DNA of 32,846 bases from a filamentous cyanobacterium CCP5 (GTDB taxonomy: Bacteria; Cyanobacteriota; Cyanobacteriia; Phormidesmidales; Phormidesmidaceae): contig PYEQ01000005.1 of assembly GCA_003017785.1 (NCBI GenBank), forward strand, positions 1 to 32,846. The letters are read 5' to 3'. A program made the translations under genes and the position numbers. Shown here one piece after another: positions 15,483 through 24,204 of this stretch. The notes under the pieces were generated by a model that did not search any database, had not been told where the DNA came from, and saw only the letters and a program-made list of their open reading frames with translations. Position 1 is the stretch's first letter, and the number at the start of each line of letters is the position of its first letter.

Positions 15483-16961
15483 TCAGAAGTCGTGACTCAT
15501 GATTGCTTCGCCTCGGCGAAAAATTTCTTGGGCATAGTCTGTCCAAACCCCCTGCCCCCAGTATCGGAAACAGCTGGTTTGCAAGAGCAGGTTATGCAGC
15601 AGCGCCTTCTGATAGCGAATCTGGCGTTTGGAGACGCCCTCATCCGTAGCCGCTTCTGCCACCTGGTGGAAGCGGGCACTCAGGCGCTGCATCGGATCCA
15701 ATACGTTTTCATAGCCGTCAACCCAGCTACGATCATTCGTCCAGGATGCTCCCTCCATTTGCAGACCCTGTTTCTGACGGAGGGTGGCGATCGCCTGGGA
15801 TACCGCCTGAGGGGTTGGATTATCGCCAACAGTAGCCCACAGCATATGCTGTCCCCTGGGCTGACAGGGAACAAAGTCAGCTGGAGAAATCCCTGATGCC
15901 TGGACCATTTCCAGGTATTCGCTACCGCAAAAACCCACGGTAGAGCCTTTCGTGTGGCTCAGCTCATGCCAGGTACGCTTGAAAGCGCTGGGAAACTCGT
16001 TCATCATGACTCCACCGTTTTCCCCATCGCTGATCTGGGTGACCAGAGGAGGTATCCGCTGACCGGCTAGCTCCTCTGGCGACAGGGTCTGGGCTTCTGC
16101 ATAGGGCTGCATCTGACCCACCAGCTTAGTGTCAGATCCTTGGGTCTTGATCAGCACCGACATGGAGAGTACCTGGCCCTGACTATTGCGGGCCACCAGC
16201 CGATGGGGCAGATGGGGCTGGTCAATCGCGCCTCCTGCCATGGACTCTACGGTATGTTCCTGCACCAGCAACCAGCGATAGCCACATTCCAACAGAGCCG
16301 CCAGCAGACTGTATAGGGTGTCAGGATGGTTAGGCAAATGCATTTCCGGTGGGGAAAAGCCGCGCACCCTGGAGAGGGCATCGAGTCCAAACAGGGACGC
16401 AAAGTGATGCTGCCAGGCCCGAATCTGTAGCTTGAAGTCCGGAATCGGCGTCGAGGGGATAACGGCATGGCCCCAAAACGTCCCTAACCATTCCACATGG
16501 GGCTGATAGGTTGGGTTACAGGTAATTATTCTCAGTTTTTCGAGAATGTCGTGGCGCTGCATTTGCTGGAACCCCCACAGTAGGGTACCGGAATAGTCCA
16601 GCATCACTCGAGGATCACAGCCTTGGCTGACTAGATCGGGAATGAAGTCCCCTAGTCGGGCATAGCAGTAGGCGAACGGCCCCGCGTTGTGGTTGTCCCC
16701 TTCGTAGGGATGCTCAAACATATATTGCAAATAGCTAATCAGCTCCCCCTGGGCCCCTGCGGGCACGGTGGGCTGGTGCATGTGGAGAGCGATCGCAAAG
16801 CCAGCCGAAACCTCTTCGAGGCGCCGCCGGCCGCCGCCGGCAAACACCGGCTGATCGCTGGCCATCGCCGCTTTAATCTCGGGTTCCCAACCAGCTAGCA
16901 GAGGGAGACCGTTTTGCCCATCGGGCAGCAGGGATAGCTGTGATGATATAGCAGTAGACAT
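15483..16961 (-). CDS. Glycoside hydrolase family 57-like protein
   Basis: A 492-aa protein starting at ATG 16959-16961, preceded by a good GGGAGGAAT ribosome-binding site. After a ~50-residue N-terminal leader, the GH57 beta/alpha-barrel begins with FAIALHMHQPTVP. Later signatures are GFSPPEMHLP, whose Glu206 is in the position of the family's catalytic nucleophile, then WLLVQEHTVE and ISDGENGGVMMNEFP. GH57 enzymes are retaining alpha-amylase, 4-alpha-glucanotransferase or branching enzymes that act on alpha-glucans; the likely substrate is glycogen or maltodextrin, but the exact reaction cannot be told. No signal peptide, so probably cytoplasmic. No glycogen genes are adjacent. Confidence 0.85.
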   Translation of the reverse strand: MSTAISSQLSLLPDGQNGLPLLAGWEPEIKAAMASDQPVFAGGGRRRLEEVSAGFAIALHMHQPTVPAGAQGELISYLQYMFEHPYEGDNHNAGPFAYCYARLGDFIPDLVSQGCDPRVMLDYSGTLLWGFQQMQRHDILEKLRIITCNPTYQPHVEWLGTFWGHAVIPSTPIPDFKLQIRAWQHHFASLFGLDALSRVRGFSPPEMHLPNHPDTLYSLLAALLECGYRWLLVQEHTVESMAGGAIDQPHLPHRLVARNSQGQVLSMSVLIKTQGSDTKLVGQMQPYAEAQTLSPEELAGQRIPPLVTQISDGENGGVMMNEFPSAFKRTWHELSHTKGSTVGFCGSEYLEMVQASGISPADFVPCQPRGQHMLWATVGDNPTPQAVSQAIATLRQKQGLQMEGASWTNDRSWVDGYENVLDPMQRLSARFHQVAEAATDEGVSKRQIRYQKALLHNLLLQTSCFRYWGQGVWTDYAQEIFRRGEAIMSHDF

Positions 16962-17334
16962 TTGATTCCTCCCAAATCATCCGTACTCGATATGGCCCTC
17001 TCCTAGCTGGGGCCTCAAGGCAATGCCGCCTATGAAGAGCTGCCACGGTTATGTAGCGATCGCACTCATGCTTTGGCCGATTGCACGTCGGATAGGCTAC
17101 CAGTTTCAGGCATTGCAGCCATTCCATAGGAACTAACCTATCGATCAATGCAATATGCCTATGGACTTCAGCTTAGCGATCAGAGCACGCTTATGATCAA
17201 ACTCAAAGATTACAAACCCAGGATTCTGATCCAGCTTGAGTCTCCCAGCACAGGCCTTTTAGGGCGAATTTCTATCGGCAGTTTCTGAGCGGTCTCTATC
17301 CTCAGTTCGAGTTGAATCTCAGTTCAAGCCGCAT
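16962..17334. other. Intergenic region, 373 bp
   Basis: The gap lies upstream of the GH57 gene and downstream of the 130-aa gene, both on the minus strand. It has one HIP1 octamer (about 17057) and a near-repeat CTCAGTTCGA / CTCAGTTCAA near 17300-17327. A 46-codon plus-strand frame (17148-17288) lacks a ribosome-binding site and is not convincing. No RNA gene is recognised. Confidence 0.35.
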
Positions 17335-17727
17335 CTAGGCAGACAGCTCTACCCCTAGCTCATCCTGGAGCCAGTTGATCACCTGCTGCCGCTCTCCCTG
17401 GGTCAGATAAAACCGACCGGTGTACCGCAGTCGATGGTTAAATTCTTCCAAGTCGGACAGGCTAAATAGCTCTGCTGTCGAACCAATGCTGCACAAAATG
17501 TCATCCCGACCCTGTCGATCTAAATCGGCGTAGCGGTAGCGGGCGATTTTTTGACCTAGCTGCTCAAAATCATAGTGCTCTGACGCTAGACGCTGCTTTT
17601 TGTCTTCTGGAATAGCTTCGCCAGCGCTCATCTTGGCATAGTCGGTATCCAACATGTCGAGGTGAACGATTTTAGGAGCGGGGTTACTCGTGGTGAAATC
17701 TGACAAATCAGGCTCTCCTGTGCTCAC
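17335..17727 (-). CDS. Small soluble protein of unknown function, downstream of def
   Basis: A 130-aa acidic protein with a GTG start at 17725-17727; the nearby ATG two bases upstream is out of frame. The sequence has no membrane segment or signal peptide. Its C-terminal half contains DILCSIGSTAELFSLSDLEEFNHRL and ends GERQQVINWLQDELGVELSA, which looks like a compact helical domain. I do not recognise the family. It follows peptide deformylase by 35 bp on the same strand, so the two are probably co-transcribed, which alone does not imply a shared function. Confidence 0.72.
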   Translation of the reverse strand: MSTGEPDLSDFTTSNPAPKIVHLDMLDTDYAKMSAGEAIPEDKKQRLASEHYDFEQLGQKIARYRYADLDRQGRDDILCSIGSTAELFSLSDLEEFNHRLRYTGRFYLTQGERQQVINWLQDELGVELSA

Positions 17728-17762
17728 ACATGGGGTTTGGCTTCATCGGGGGAGGGCAACAC

Positions 17763-18320
17763 CTAGCCCTCCAAAATTCGAGCAAAGTATTCTGCCTCGC
17801 TGATCAGGTCGGCGGGGGTTTCGAGGCGGTCTAGCAGTACCTGCCCTTCGAGGTGGTCGTATTCATGTTGAAAAATCCGGGCCACAAAGCCAGTCCAGAC
17901 CCGTCGCTGGATTTGACCCTGGCGATCGCTATACTCCACCTCGATCTCTCTATAGCGGGGGATCTGGGCCCGCAGTCCAGGTACGCTGAGGCAGCCTTCC
18001 CATCCTCGCTCCAGGCGATCGCCGTGGGCCACTAGCCGGGGATTAATCATCACCTCTGGCTCCATCTGAGGGGCCGTGGGGTAGCGCAAATTTGGGCGGG
18101 AGGCGACAACCAGCAGTCGACAGGGCATTCCTACCTGGGGAGCGGCAATCCCAACCCCATTATTAGCCTGCAGCGTGACTAGCAGATCATCGATCAACCG
18201 CTGTACCCAGGCATCGGCCACCGCCCCGACCGGCTGAGCAATCCGGCGCAATCCCGGATCCCCTAGCTGTAAAACCGGGCGTTGTTCGGGCGAGCGCTGG
18301 GAGGCTTGGATCAAAGACAT
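17763..18320 (-). CDS. def: Peptide deformylase
   Basis: A 185-aa enzyme that removes the formyl group from the N-terminal Met of nascent proteins. All three family motifs are present: GVGIAAPQ (residues 55-62), EGCLS (108-112, with Cys110 as a metal ligand) and QHEYDH (151-156, with His152 and His156 as metal ligands and Glu153 as catalytic residue). Length is normal. Start at ATG 18318-18320. It is divergent from dnaA, sharing a 294-bp region with the dnaA leader, and precedes the 130-aa gene by 35 bp. Confidence 0.95.
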   Translation of the reverse strand: MSLIQASQRSPEQRPVLQLGDPGLRRIAQPVGAVADAWVQRLIDDLLVTLQANNGVGIAAPQVGMPCRLLVVASRPNLRYPTAPQMEPEVMINPRLVAHGDRLERGWEGCLSVPGLRAQIPRYREIEVEYSDRQGQIQRRVWTGFVARIFQHEYDHLEGQVLLDRLETPADLISEAEYFARILEG

Positions 18321-18380
18321 GGGCAGCTATCCCCATCAAACTCATCTCTACCCTAGCGAAGTCTATCGTCTCCGTAGATA

Positions 18381-18402
18381 CTTGAAATATTCTTGAAAGA
18401 AT
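18381..18402. promoter_or_regulatory. CTTGAAA repeat and inverted repeat in the def-dnaA region
   Basis: CTTGAAA occurs at 18381-18387 and 18392-18398 (11-bp period), and ATTCTT/AAGAAT form an inverted repeat around the second copy (18389-18402). This lies between two divergent genes, where an operator would be expected. No known motif is matched. Confidence 0.3.
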
Positions 18403-18561
18403 CCAGCCGGTATTCATCGGCCCAGAGCTCCCTGAGGGCTCCGATTTAAGGCAGGATTTTGGTCTCTACCCCTCTTGCCTCGAGTCATATATCTAGTACC
18501 CTAGATCATCGCAGGGTCGGTCAATACCGCTACCACCGGTGGATCCGTTTTTTATCTTCGA

Positions 18562-18588
18562 CTCTTCCGTACGCAGAGATACGGAGAG
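18562..18588 (+). promoter_or_regulatory. Imperfect hairpin in the dnaA leader
   Basis: CTCTTCCGTA pairs with TACGGAGAG across an 8-nt loop, giving a 9-bp stem with one bulged T. It ends about 26 nt before the dnaA ATG and could affect translation. This is visible structure only; no known regulatory RNA is matched. Confidence 0.35.
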
Positions 18589-18614
18589 GGTTGTCTGCTA
18601 GACATAGGCCGTAC

Positions 18615-20006
18615 ATGGAGAAAGACACCGTGGACAAGGCAGTGGAGGGGTTATGGCAAAAAGTTTTAGAAAAGCTACAGACTCAGCTGAGTCGTCCCAC
18701 CTACGAAACCTGGATTAAGCCTGCCCGGGCTCAAACCCTGGACAAGCATCAGCTAGTTATTTCAACCCCAAATCCCTTTGCCCGCAACTGGCTGCAGAAG
18801 CACTATCTAGAAATGATCACGGGGATTGTTAACGATCTCTTGGATCGGGTCGTTGAGGTCCAGCTGACCGTGGACAGCCCTGAAATTGCCGATGCCGCCG
18901 CCCCCGAGCATACCGCCTGGCCAACTCCGGCCTCCCTACCCCGACCGACCGAACCCACTCCGGCCTCGACCGGCAGCGCCCCCCGCTCCAACGACCTCAA
19001 TCCGAAAGCCGTATTTTCTCGGTTTGTGGTGGGCTCTAATAACCGCATGGCCCATGCGGCGTCCTTGGCCGTAGCCGAGGCCCCTGGACGAGAATTTAAT
19101 CCCCTGTTTCTCTGCGGCGGCGTTGGCCTAGGCAAAACTCATCTCATGCAGGCAATTGGTCACTACCGCATGGATATTCAGGGCTCAGCCCGAGTCTCCT
19201 ACGTGTCGACCGAGCAGTTCACGAACAACCTGATCACCGCCATTCGTAAAGACAGTATGCAGGCCTTTCGAGAGCACTATCGGGAGGTTGACACCCTGCT
19301 GGTGGACGACATTCAGTTTATTGAGGGCAAAGAGTATACCCAGGAGGAGTTTTTTCACACCTTCAACACCCTCCACGAGGCAGGCAAACAGATTGTGCTG
19401 GCCTCCGATCGCCCGCCCCAGCAAATCCCAAAGCTACAGGAACGGCTCTGTTCAAGATTTTCCATGGGGTTAATTGCCGACCTGCAGCCCCCGGACTTTG
19501 AAACTCGTATGGCGATTTTGCAGAAAAAGGCCGAATACGAAAATGTCCGCATTCCCCGGGAGGCCATCGAATACATTGCCTCGGTCTATACCTCCAACAT
19601 TCGGGAACTGGAGGGAGCGTTAATTCGGGCGATCGCCTACACGTCCATTTCCGGGGTTCCCATGACCGTGGAAAACCTGATACCCGTGCTCAATCCCCCC
19701 ACGGAAAAGGTCGCCGCCTCCCCCAGCACCGTCATCAGCGCCGTTGCCACCGCCTTCAGCATTTCCATCGACGACCTCAAAGGCAGCTCTCGCCGTCGGG
19801 AAATCAGCACGGCCCGCCAAATTGCCATGTACCTGATGCGCCAGCATACCGACCTGAGCCTGCCCAAGATCGGCTCAGAGTTTGGCGGCAAAGATCACAC
19901 CACCGTGATGTACAGCTGCGACAAAATCGCCAAGCTGATGAAAACTGACTTTACCCTGGCTCAAACCATTCGAGATATCAGCGATCGGATTAATCTAGCT
20001 GGCTAG
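18615..20006 (+). CDS. dnaA: Chromosomal replication initiator protein DnaA
   Basis: A 463-aa initiator from ATG 18615. The frame stays open upstream to 18459, but those residues do not resemble DnaA, and the family N-terminus ([25 protein letters not shown]) begins just after this ATG. Domain I is ~8-85, followed by a Pro/Ala-rich linker (~90-130). The AAA+ domain has Walker [10 protein letters not shown] (168-176) and Walker [10 protein letters not shown], with an arginine-finger-type box near LCSRFSMGL. Domain IV carries the DNA-binding signature [15 protein letters not shown]. DnaA binds 9-bp boxes and melts oriC. A cluster of such boxes lies directly downstream, before dnaN. Confidence 0.97.
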   Translation: MEKDTVDKAVEGLWQKVLEKLQTQLSRPTYETWIKPARAQTLDKHQLVISTPNPFARNWLQKHYLEMITGIVNDLLDRVVEVQLTVDSPEIADAAAPEHTAWPTPASLPRPTEPTPASTGSAPRSNDLNPKAVFSRFVVGSNNRMAHAASLAVAEAPGREFNPLFLCGGVGLGKTHLMQAIGHYRMDIQGSARVSYVSTEQFTNNLITAIRKDSMQAFREHYREVDTLLVDDIQFIEGKEYTQEEFFHTFNTLHEAGKQIVLASDRPPQQIPKLQERLCSRFSMGLIADLQPPDFETRMAILQKKAEYENVRIPREAIEYIASVYTSNIRELEGALIRAIAYTSISGVPMTVENLIPVLNPPTEKVAASPSTVISAVATAFSISIDDLKGSSRRREISTARQIAMYLMRQHTDLSLPKIGSEFGGKDHTTVMYSCDKIAKLMKTDFTLAQTIRDISDRINLAG

Positions 20007-20057
20007 GGCCGTGGGCTGCGCCCTACCAAAGCGATCAACCAATTCCGATCTATTTAC

Positions 20058-20090
20058 ACAGTCCGCCCTGGTCATCCATAGGCGGACTGT
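20058..20090 (+). terminator. Likely dnaA terminator hairpin
   Basis: ACAGTCCGCC (20058-20067) pairs perfectly with GGCGGACTGT (20081-20090) around a 13-nt loop, 52 bp after the dnaA stop. Only a modest T-rich tail (TGAGTTT) follows, so it may be a weak intrinsic terminator or the left boundary of oriC. Confidence 0.55.
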
Positions 20091-20173
20091 TGAGTTTGGA
20101 AATGATACCGTGGGCCTGGAAATTACCATGTAAATTTTCATCAAATCAACCCCCCCAGGCAGACCAAATACCC

Positions 20174-20203
20174 TGTGGAAAACTGTGGAAACCCTGTGGA
20201 AAC
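20174..20203 (-). repeat. Three phased DnaA boxes
   Basis: Three copies of TGTGGAAA(A/C) start at 20174, 20184 and 20195, all in the same orientation (the box TTTTCCACA reads on the minus strand). Such tight, helically phased spacing is typical of DnaA-oligomer assembly sites. Confidence 0.75.
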
Positions 20204-20575
20204 TCCCGGGCATTTCGGGACGCTTCAGCAGGTGAAATGGGGAAACAAAACCACGCGGCCTGAAGGTTGTGGAACATGGACACACTTTTAACGGCTTTTT
20301 CCACAAGATCGTTGAGCGGCTATGGCCGAAGCTGTGGGTGATCCCAGCGCTTTCCTCAGTTTCCACAGCCCCTACTACTACGACTAGTTTTTAAAATTAA
20401 TTCCGGAAATCCGTCTAGTTTTACCCAAGCAGGCTGTGATTGATACCCCCTCTCAACAGTGATAGGATTAGCCTCCAAGGAAGACCAGCCTGCTGGCATA
20501 CCTGGGCTTGCTGCCGGGCAGTAGACTAGGCATGGTAAAGCCATTGATCAGTGCGGTTAAGGATTTCGTTTTCCC

Positions 20576-21709
20576 ATGAAGTTTGTTTGCCCCCAAAGTG
20601 AACTCAACCAACAGCTGTCTCTGGTGAGTCGGGCCGTATCGCCGCGCCCCAATCGCCCCGTCTTGGCTAATGTGCTGCTACAGGTAAATGGGGAAAACCA
20701 GACGGTGACCTTCACCGGCTTTGATGAAACCCTCGGGATTGAAACCTGCTTCCCGGCCCAGGTCGAATCTAGCGGCAGCCTTACCCTGCCCGCTAAGCTA
20801 TTTGGAGAAATCATTTCGAGGCTGCCTGGGGAAGACCTGGAAATCACTGCCGACGGGTCAGAACCTACGGTCACTATCATTTCCTCGTCCGGTCGCTATG
20901 AAGTGCGAGGCCTGAGCGCTGAAGACTATCCGGCGCTGCCCCTGGTGGAGACCGGATCCGCTGCAGAGCTATCGCCGGAAACGCTGATCCGGGGCTTGCA
21001 GGGGTCCCTATTTGCGGCCAGTACGGACGAAACCAAGCAGGTACTAACCGGAGTACATTTGCTGAGTGAACCAGAAATCCTGGAATTTGCTGCCACCGAC
21101 GGTCATCGACTAGCCGTGGTCCAGGCTGTGGATGAGAGTCCGACGGCTGCAGATGCCGAGATGAAAGTCACCGTGCCGGCTAAGGCCTTACGGGAACTTG
21201 ATCGCATGTTGCAGGCCCACAGCACGACTGCGCCGGTGATCTTTCGCTTTGATGACATTCAGGTGTGTTTTGAGCTTGACCATCAGCGCCTGACCTGCCG
21301 CCTACTGGAAGGGCAGTATCCCAACTATCGGCAGCTCATCCCCAAGCAGTTTGCCCGTCAGATGACCGTTGACCGTAAGCTATTTATTTCCAGCCTGGAG
21401 CGAATCGCGGTTCTAGCGAGCCAGAAAAACGACATTGTCAAACTTACTCTGATTCCTGCGGAGGGCTCTGTGGCTCTGTCTGTGGAGGCTCAAGAAGTCG
21501 GTAGCGGACGAGAAGTGGTTCCGGCCCAAATCACCGGGGATGACCTGGATATCGCCTTCAACGTCCGCTACTTGCTCGACGGCCTCAAAGCGTTCCAATG
21601 CTCGGAGGTGCAAATTCAGTGCAACTCTGCCACTAGCCCCTCGGTGTTAATTCCCCTGGGAGAACTAAAAATGACCTATCTGGTAATGCCGGTCCAGATT
21701 CGTGGGTGA
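20576..21709 (+). CDS. dnaN: DNA polymerase III subunit beta (sliding clamp)
   Basis: A 377-aa protein of normal length with three repeated clamp domains. It starts MKFVCPQSELNQQLSLVSRAVSPRPNRPVLANVLLQV, a typical DnaN opening; ATDGHRLAVVQ lies in the middle domain, and the C-terminus is LGELKMTYLVMPVQIR, close to the usual YLVMPMRL ending that forms part of the partner-binding pocket. The clamp encircles DNA and tethers polymerase III and repair proteins. It starts just after the probable oriC. A 160-bp gap separates it from the polysaccharide genes. Confidence 0.97.
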   Translation: MKFVCPQSELNQQLSLVSRAVSPRPNRPVLANVLLQVNGENQTVTFTGFDETLGIETCFPAQVESSGSLTLPAKLFGEIISRLPGEDLEITADGSEPTVTIISSSGRYEVRGLSAEDYPALPLVETGSAAELSPETLIRGLQGSLFAASTDETKQVLTGVHLLSEPEILEFAATDGHRLAVVQAVDESPTAADAEMKVTVPAKALRELDRMLQAHSTTAPVIFRFDDIQVCFELDHQRLTCRLLEGQYPNYRQLIPKQFARQMTVDRKLFISSLERIAVLASQKNDIVKLTLIPAEGSVALSVEAQEVGSGREVVPAQITGDDLDIAFNVRYLLDGLKAFQCSEVQIQCNSATSPSVLIPLGELKMTYLVMPVQIRG

Positions 21710-21869
21710 GCTAGGTTTGGATAAAATAGCCCCAGCTGCTGATTGGCGTTGGGCAGTGCGATCGCTGCGTTTTCTTCTCCGGACCGTAAGACCTAATTGC
21801 TGGAGAGAAGCTACTGGATGCAGAGGGGCATGCTAGGCGTGAACTGAGGAGTTATTCAGACGGTAGTGG

Positions 21870-22661
21870 ATGCAGATGAATCAGCCAGTTGCCTCCAAGA
21901 CCATTCTTGGCATTGAGGTGAACACCACCAGCTACGAAGACTCCTGCGATCGCATCCAGACCTGGGCTCAGAACGGCACATCCTGCTACGTTGTGGCTGC
22001 CAATGTCCATGTGATTATGATGGCGCAGTGGCAGCGGGCCTATCGCCAGGTACTACGTCAGGCGGCTTTAGTCACCCCCGATGGCATGCCCCTTGTGATC
22101 GGCCTCAGGCTGCTAGGGGCCACAGCCCAGCCCAGAGTCTACGGTCCAGACCTGATGCTGGCCTGGTGTGAGCGAGCGGCTGCTACTGGCCTACCTATTT
22201 ATCTGTATGGCGGTTCTGAAGTTCAGTTAGAGAAGCTAGTTGATTTTCTCAGCCACCGATTTCCAAACTTACTGATTGCCGGCACCTATTCGCCTCCCTA
22301 TCGTCCCCTGACGGCAGCGGAAGTTAGAGCAGATGGCGATCGCATTGCCCGCAGCGGCGCGAAAGTGGTTTTTGTGGGCCTGGGCTGTCCCAAGCAAGAA
22401 CAGTGGATGGCCCATCAGCAGGGATTCCTATCGGCGGTCATGATTGGCGTTGGTGCGGCCTTTAGCTTTTTTAGTGGCGAGGTTGCCCAGGCCCCCCGTT
22501 GGATGATGGCCTCGGGGTTGGAATGGCTGTACCGGCTGAGCCGTGAACCGAGACGCCTCTGGCGGCGCTACCTGATTAATAATCCCGTATTTCTCGGGTT
22601 GTTTATGGCCCAGCTGACCCGCTATCACCTCTGTCTCGCCCTCAATCGGGGCAAAAAATGA
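21870..22661 (+). CDS. WecG/TagA/CpsF-family glycosyltransferase
   Basis: A 263-aa enzyme; the ATG at 21870 and an in-frame ATG at 21876 are both possible. Family motifs are ILGIEVNTTSYEDSCDRIQTW, then VAANVHVIMMAQ, VTPDGMPLVIG, RVYGPDLM and GLGCPKQEQWM, followed by GVGAAFSFFSGEVAQAPRWM and the C-terminal GLEWLYRLSREPRRLWRRYL. Members transfer N-acetylmannosamine or related sugars to a lipid-linked intermediate at the cytoplasmic face in capsule, teichoic-acid or exopolysaccharide synthesis. The donor sugar here is unknown. Followed 65 bp later by a sugar-phosphate transferase gene in the same direction, so both likely act in one surface-polysaccharide pathway. Confidence 0.92.
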   Translation: MQMNQPVASKTILGIEVNTTSYEDSCDRIQTWAQNGTSCYVVAANVHVIMMAQWQRAYRQVLRQAALVTPDGMPLVIGLRLLGATAQPRVYGPDLMLAWCERAAATGLPIYLYGGSEVQLEKLVDFLSHRFPNLLIAGTYSPPYRPLTAAEVRADGDRIARSGAKVVFVGLGCPKQEQWMAHQQGFLSAVMIGVGAAFSFFSGEVAQAPRWMMASGLEWLYRLSREPRRLWRRYLINNPVFLGLFMAQLTRYHLCLALNRGKK

Positions 22662-22726
22662 TCGGTTCTCAGGGGATTTGCGGAACACTAGGCCCAGCGT
22701 CTGCTGCCCAGAACTTCTGAACCGGT

Positions 22727-24196
22727 ATGGATTGTCATCGAGCTGCGCCCGTCCCCATTCAGCGCCGCCGCCCTTCGGCAGGCACTCGCCGGGATATTCG
22801 TGCCCCCCGTCGCCTCCGCCTGGAGGACTTCCTCTCTTGGCGGGCCCAGCGATCGCTGGTGTTGGTGCTAAGCGACTGCTTCGCGTTGGCCCTAGCCTGG
22901 CAGATTGCCCGCCTGTTGAATCAGTATTTTTCTCCCATTCCTGCTCAGCTCGTTTGGTGGACCTGGCTCGGGTTGCCGAGTTTGTTTTGGGTGTTTACGG
23001 CCTTTACTCTGGCAGTGTTTGCCCATAATGGTCTCTATGGCCCCATCAATCAGGTTAAAAACTACGTCCAGGCCGGTAAACTGGTCAGCCTGGTCTACTT
23101 GTTTTCTCTGGTCGTAGTTTATATCTATGATCCCAAGCTGGATCCGCCGCGATCGCTGTTTTTCACCGCCTGGTTGAGCAGCGTTGCCCTGGTGATTCTG
23201 GTGCGGCTGCTGGTGACTCGGGTAATGAGGCCCCTGGAGCGGGCCCATGCCCAGACCAAGATTTTTCTGATTGCTCCAGCCACGCGAATTCGGCGGCTCT
23301 CGGACGTGATTGCTCGGCGTTCGGCCCATCCGGTGGTCGGTGCCGCACTGGCCGCTACGGCTAACTCCCCGGCCACCTTTCAAGCTATCTTGGACTCTGG
23401 TGCCCAACAGGTCTTGGCCGACAATTTGCCAGCGGTGGATTTGGCCTCTAGTCTTTATTGGAAGCTACGGCGAGCCGGAATTTCCCTGCAGCTCTTACCC
23501 AACAGCCGCGAAATGCTCTATCGCCGGGGCCAGCCAGAGGTTCTCGCAGGAATTCCTATCCTGCGGCTAGAAGCTCCCCTAATCGGTGGCTGGGACTATC
23601 GAATTAAACGCTGGGTAGATGTAATTGGATCGCTGCTGGGCCTAGTTATACTCTCCCCGCTGCTGGTCGGGATTGCGATCGCTATTCGGCTTGATTCTCC
23701 AGGTCCAGTATTCTTTCGACAAGAACGGGTCGGCCTCCACGGACGAAGCTTCCGAATTTGGAAGTTTCGAACGATGGCCGTTGATGCGGCCCAGCACCAG
23801 CTGATGATGGAGCGTCGTAACGAGACCGCGGATGGGATTCTCTTCAAAATTAAACGCGATCCGCGGGTCACCCGAGTGGGCCATTTCTTGCGGTACACCA
23901 GTCTCGATGAGCTTCCCCAGCTGATCAATGTACTGCTAGGACAGATGAGTTTGGTGGGGCCCCGTCCCCTACCGCTACGGGATGTTGCCCGGTTTGAATC
24001 TTGGCACCATGTTCGCCACCAGGTATTACCGGGGATTACTGGTCTCTGGCAGATTTCTGGGCGCTCTGATATCGAGACCTTCGACGATGCGGCTCGCCTT
24101 GATCTGCACTACATCGATAACTGGTCTTTGAATTTGGATTTAGAAATTTTGCTCGATACGTTTCGAATTGTCTGTCTGAGACAAGGTGCATACTAG
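22727..24196 (+). CDS. Polyprenyl-phosphate sugar-phosphate transferase (WbaP/WcaJ-type priming enzyme)
   Basis: A 489-aa membrane protein. The first ~45 residues are Arg/Pro-rich, then come four to five membrane helices (about residues 40-160), a cytoplasmic region, and a C-terminal bacterial sugar-transferase domain. That domain opens RIKRWVDVIGSLLGLVILSPL (re-entrant membrane helix) followed by SPGPVFFRQERVGLHGRSF and IWKFRTM. It continues with the conserved SLDELPQLINVLLGQMSLVGPRP and LPGITGLWQISGRS. Such enzymes attach the first sugar-1-phosphate to undecaprenyl phosphate to start repeat-unit assembly. The gene is 8 bp from the next start, a clear operon. Confidence 0.93.
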   Translation: MDCHRAAPVPIQRRRPSAGTRRDIRAPRRLRLEDFLSWRAQRSLVLVLSDCFALALAWQIARLLNQYFSPIPAQLVWWTWLGLPSLFWVFTAFTLAVFAHNGLYGPINQVKNYVQAGKLVSLVYLFSLVVVYIYDPKLDPPRSLFFTAWLSSVALVILVRLLVTRVMRPLERAHAQTKIFLIAPATRIRRLSDVIARRSAHPVVGAALAATANSPATFQAILDSGAQQVLADNLPAVDLASSLYWKLRRAGISLQLLPNSREMLYRRGQPEVLAGIPILRLEAPLIGGWDYRIKRWVDVIGSLLGLVILSPLLVGIAIAIRLDSPGPVFFRQERVGLHGRSFRIWKFRTMAVDAAQHQLMMERRNETADGILFKIKRDPRVTRVGHFLRYTSLDELPQLINVLLGQMSLVGPRPLPLRDVARFESWHHVRHQVLPGITGLWQISGRSDIETFDDAARLDLHYIDNWSLNLDLEILLDTFRIVCLRQGAY

Positions 24197-24204
24197 GCTC
24201 ACCT

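Larger units (their letters stand above)
20007..20575. other. oriC: Probable chromosomal replication origin (oriC) between dnaA and dnaN
   Basis: The 569-bp gap contains a cluster of DnaA boxes of the cyanobacterial TTTTCCACA type: TGTGGAAAA at 20174-20182, TGTGGAAAC at 20184-20192 and 20195-20203, TTTTCCACA at 20297-20305 and GTTTCCACA at 20359-20367. A degenerate box TGTGGAACA is at 20268-20276. The first three are 10-11 bp apart on one face of the helix; the last two point the other way. AT-rich stretches at about 20120-20150 and 20383-20425 could be unwinding elements. Position between dnaA and dnaN is the common bacterial arrangement, which supports the call. Confidence 0.8.

Noticed and set aside
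17148-17288. 46-codon plus-strand frame in the GH57 upstream gap
   Set aside because: No ribosome-binding site, no membrane helix or motif, and no reason to prefer it over chance.
18459-18614. N-terminal extension of dnaA
   Set aside because: The frame is open, but the extra residues do not resemble DnaA, and the leader hairpin lies inside it.
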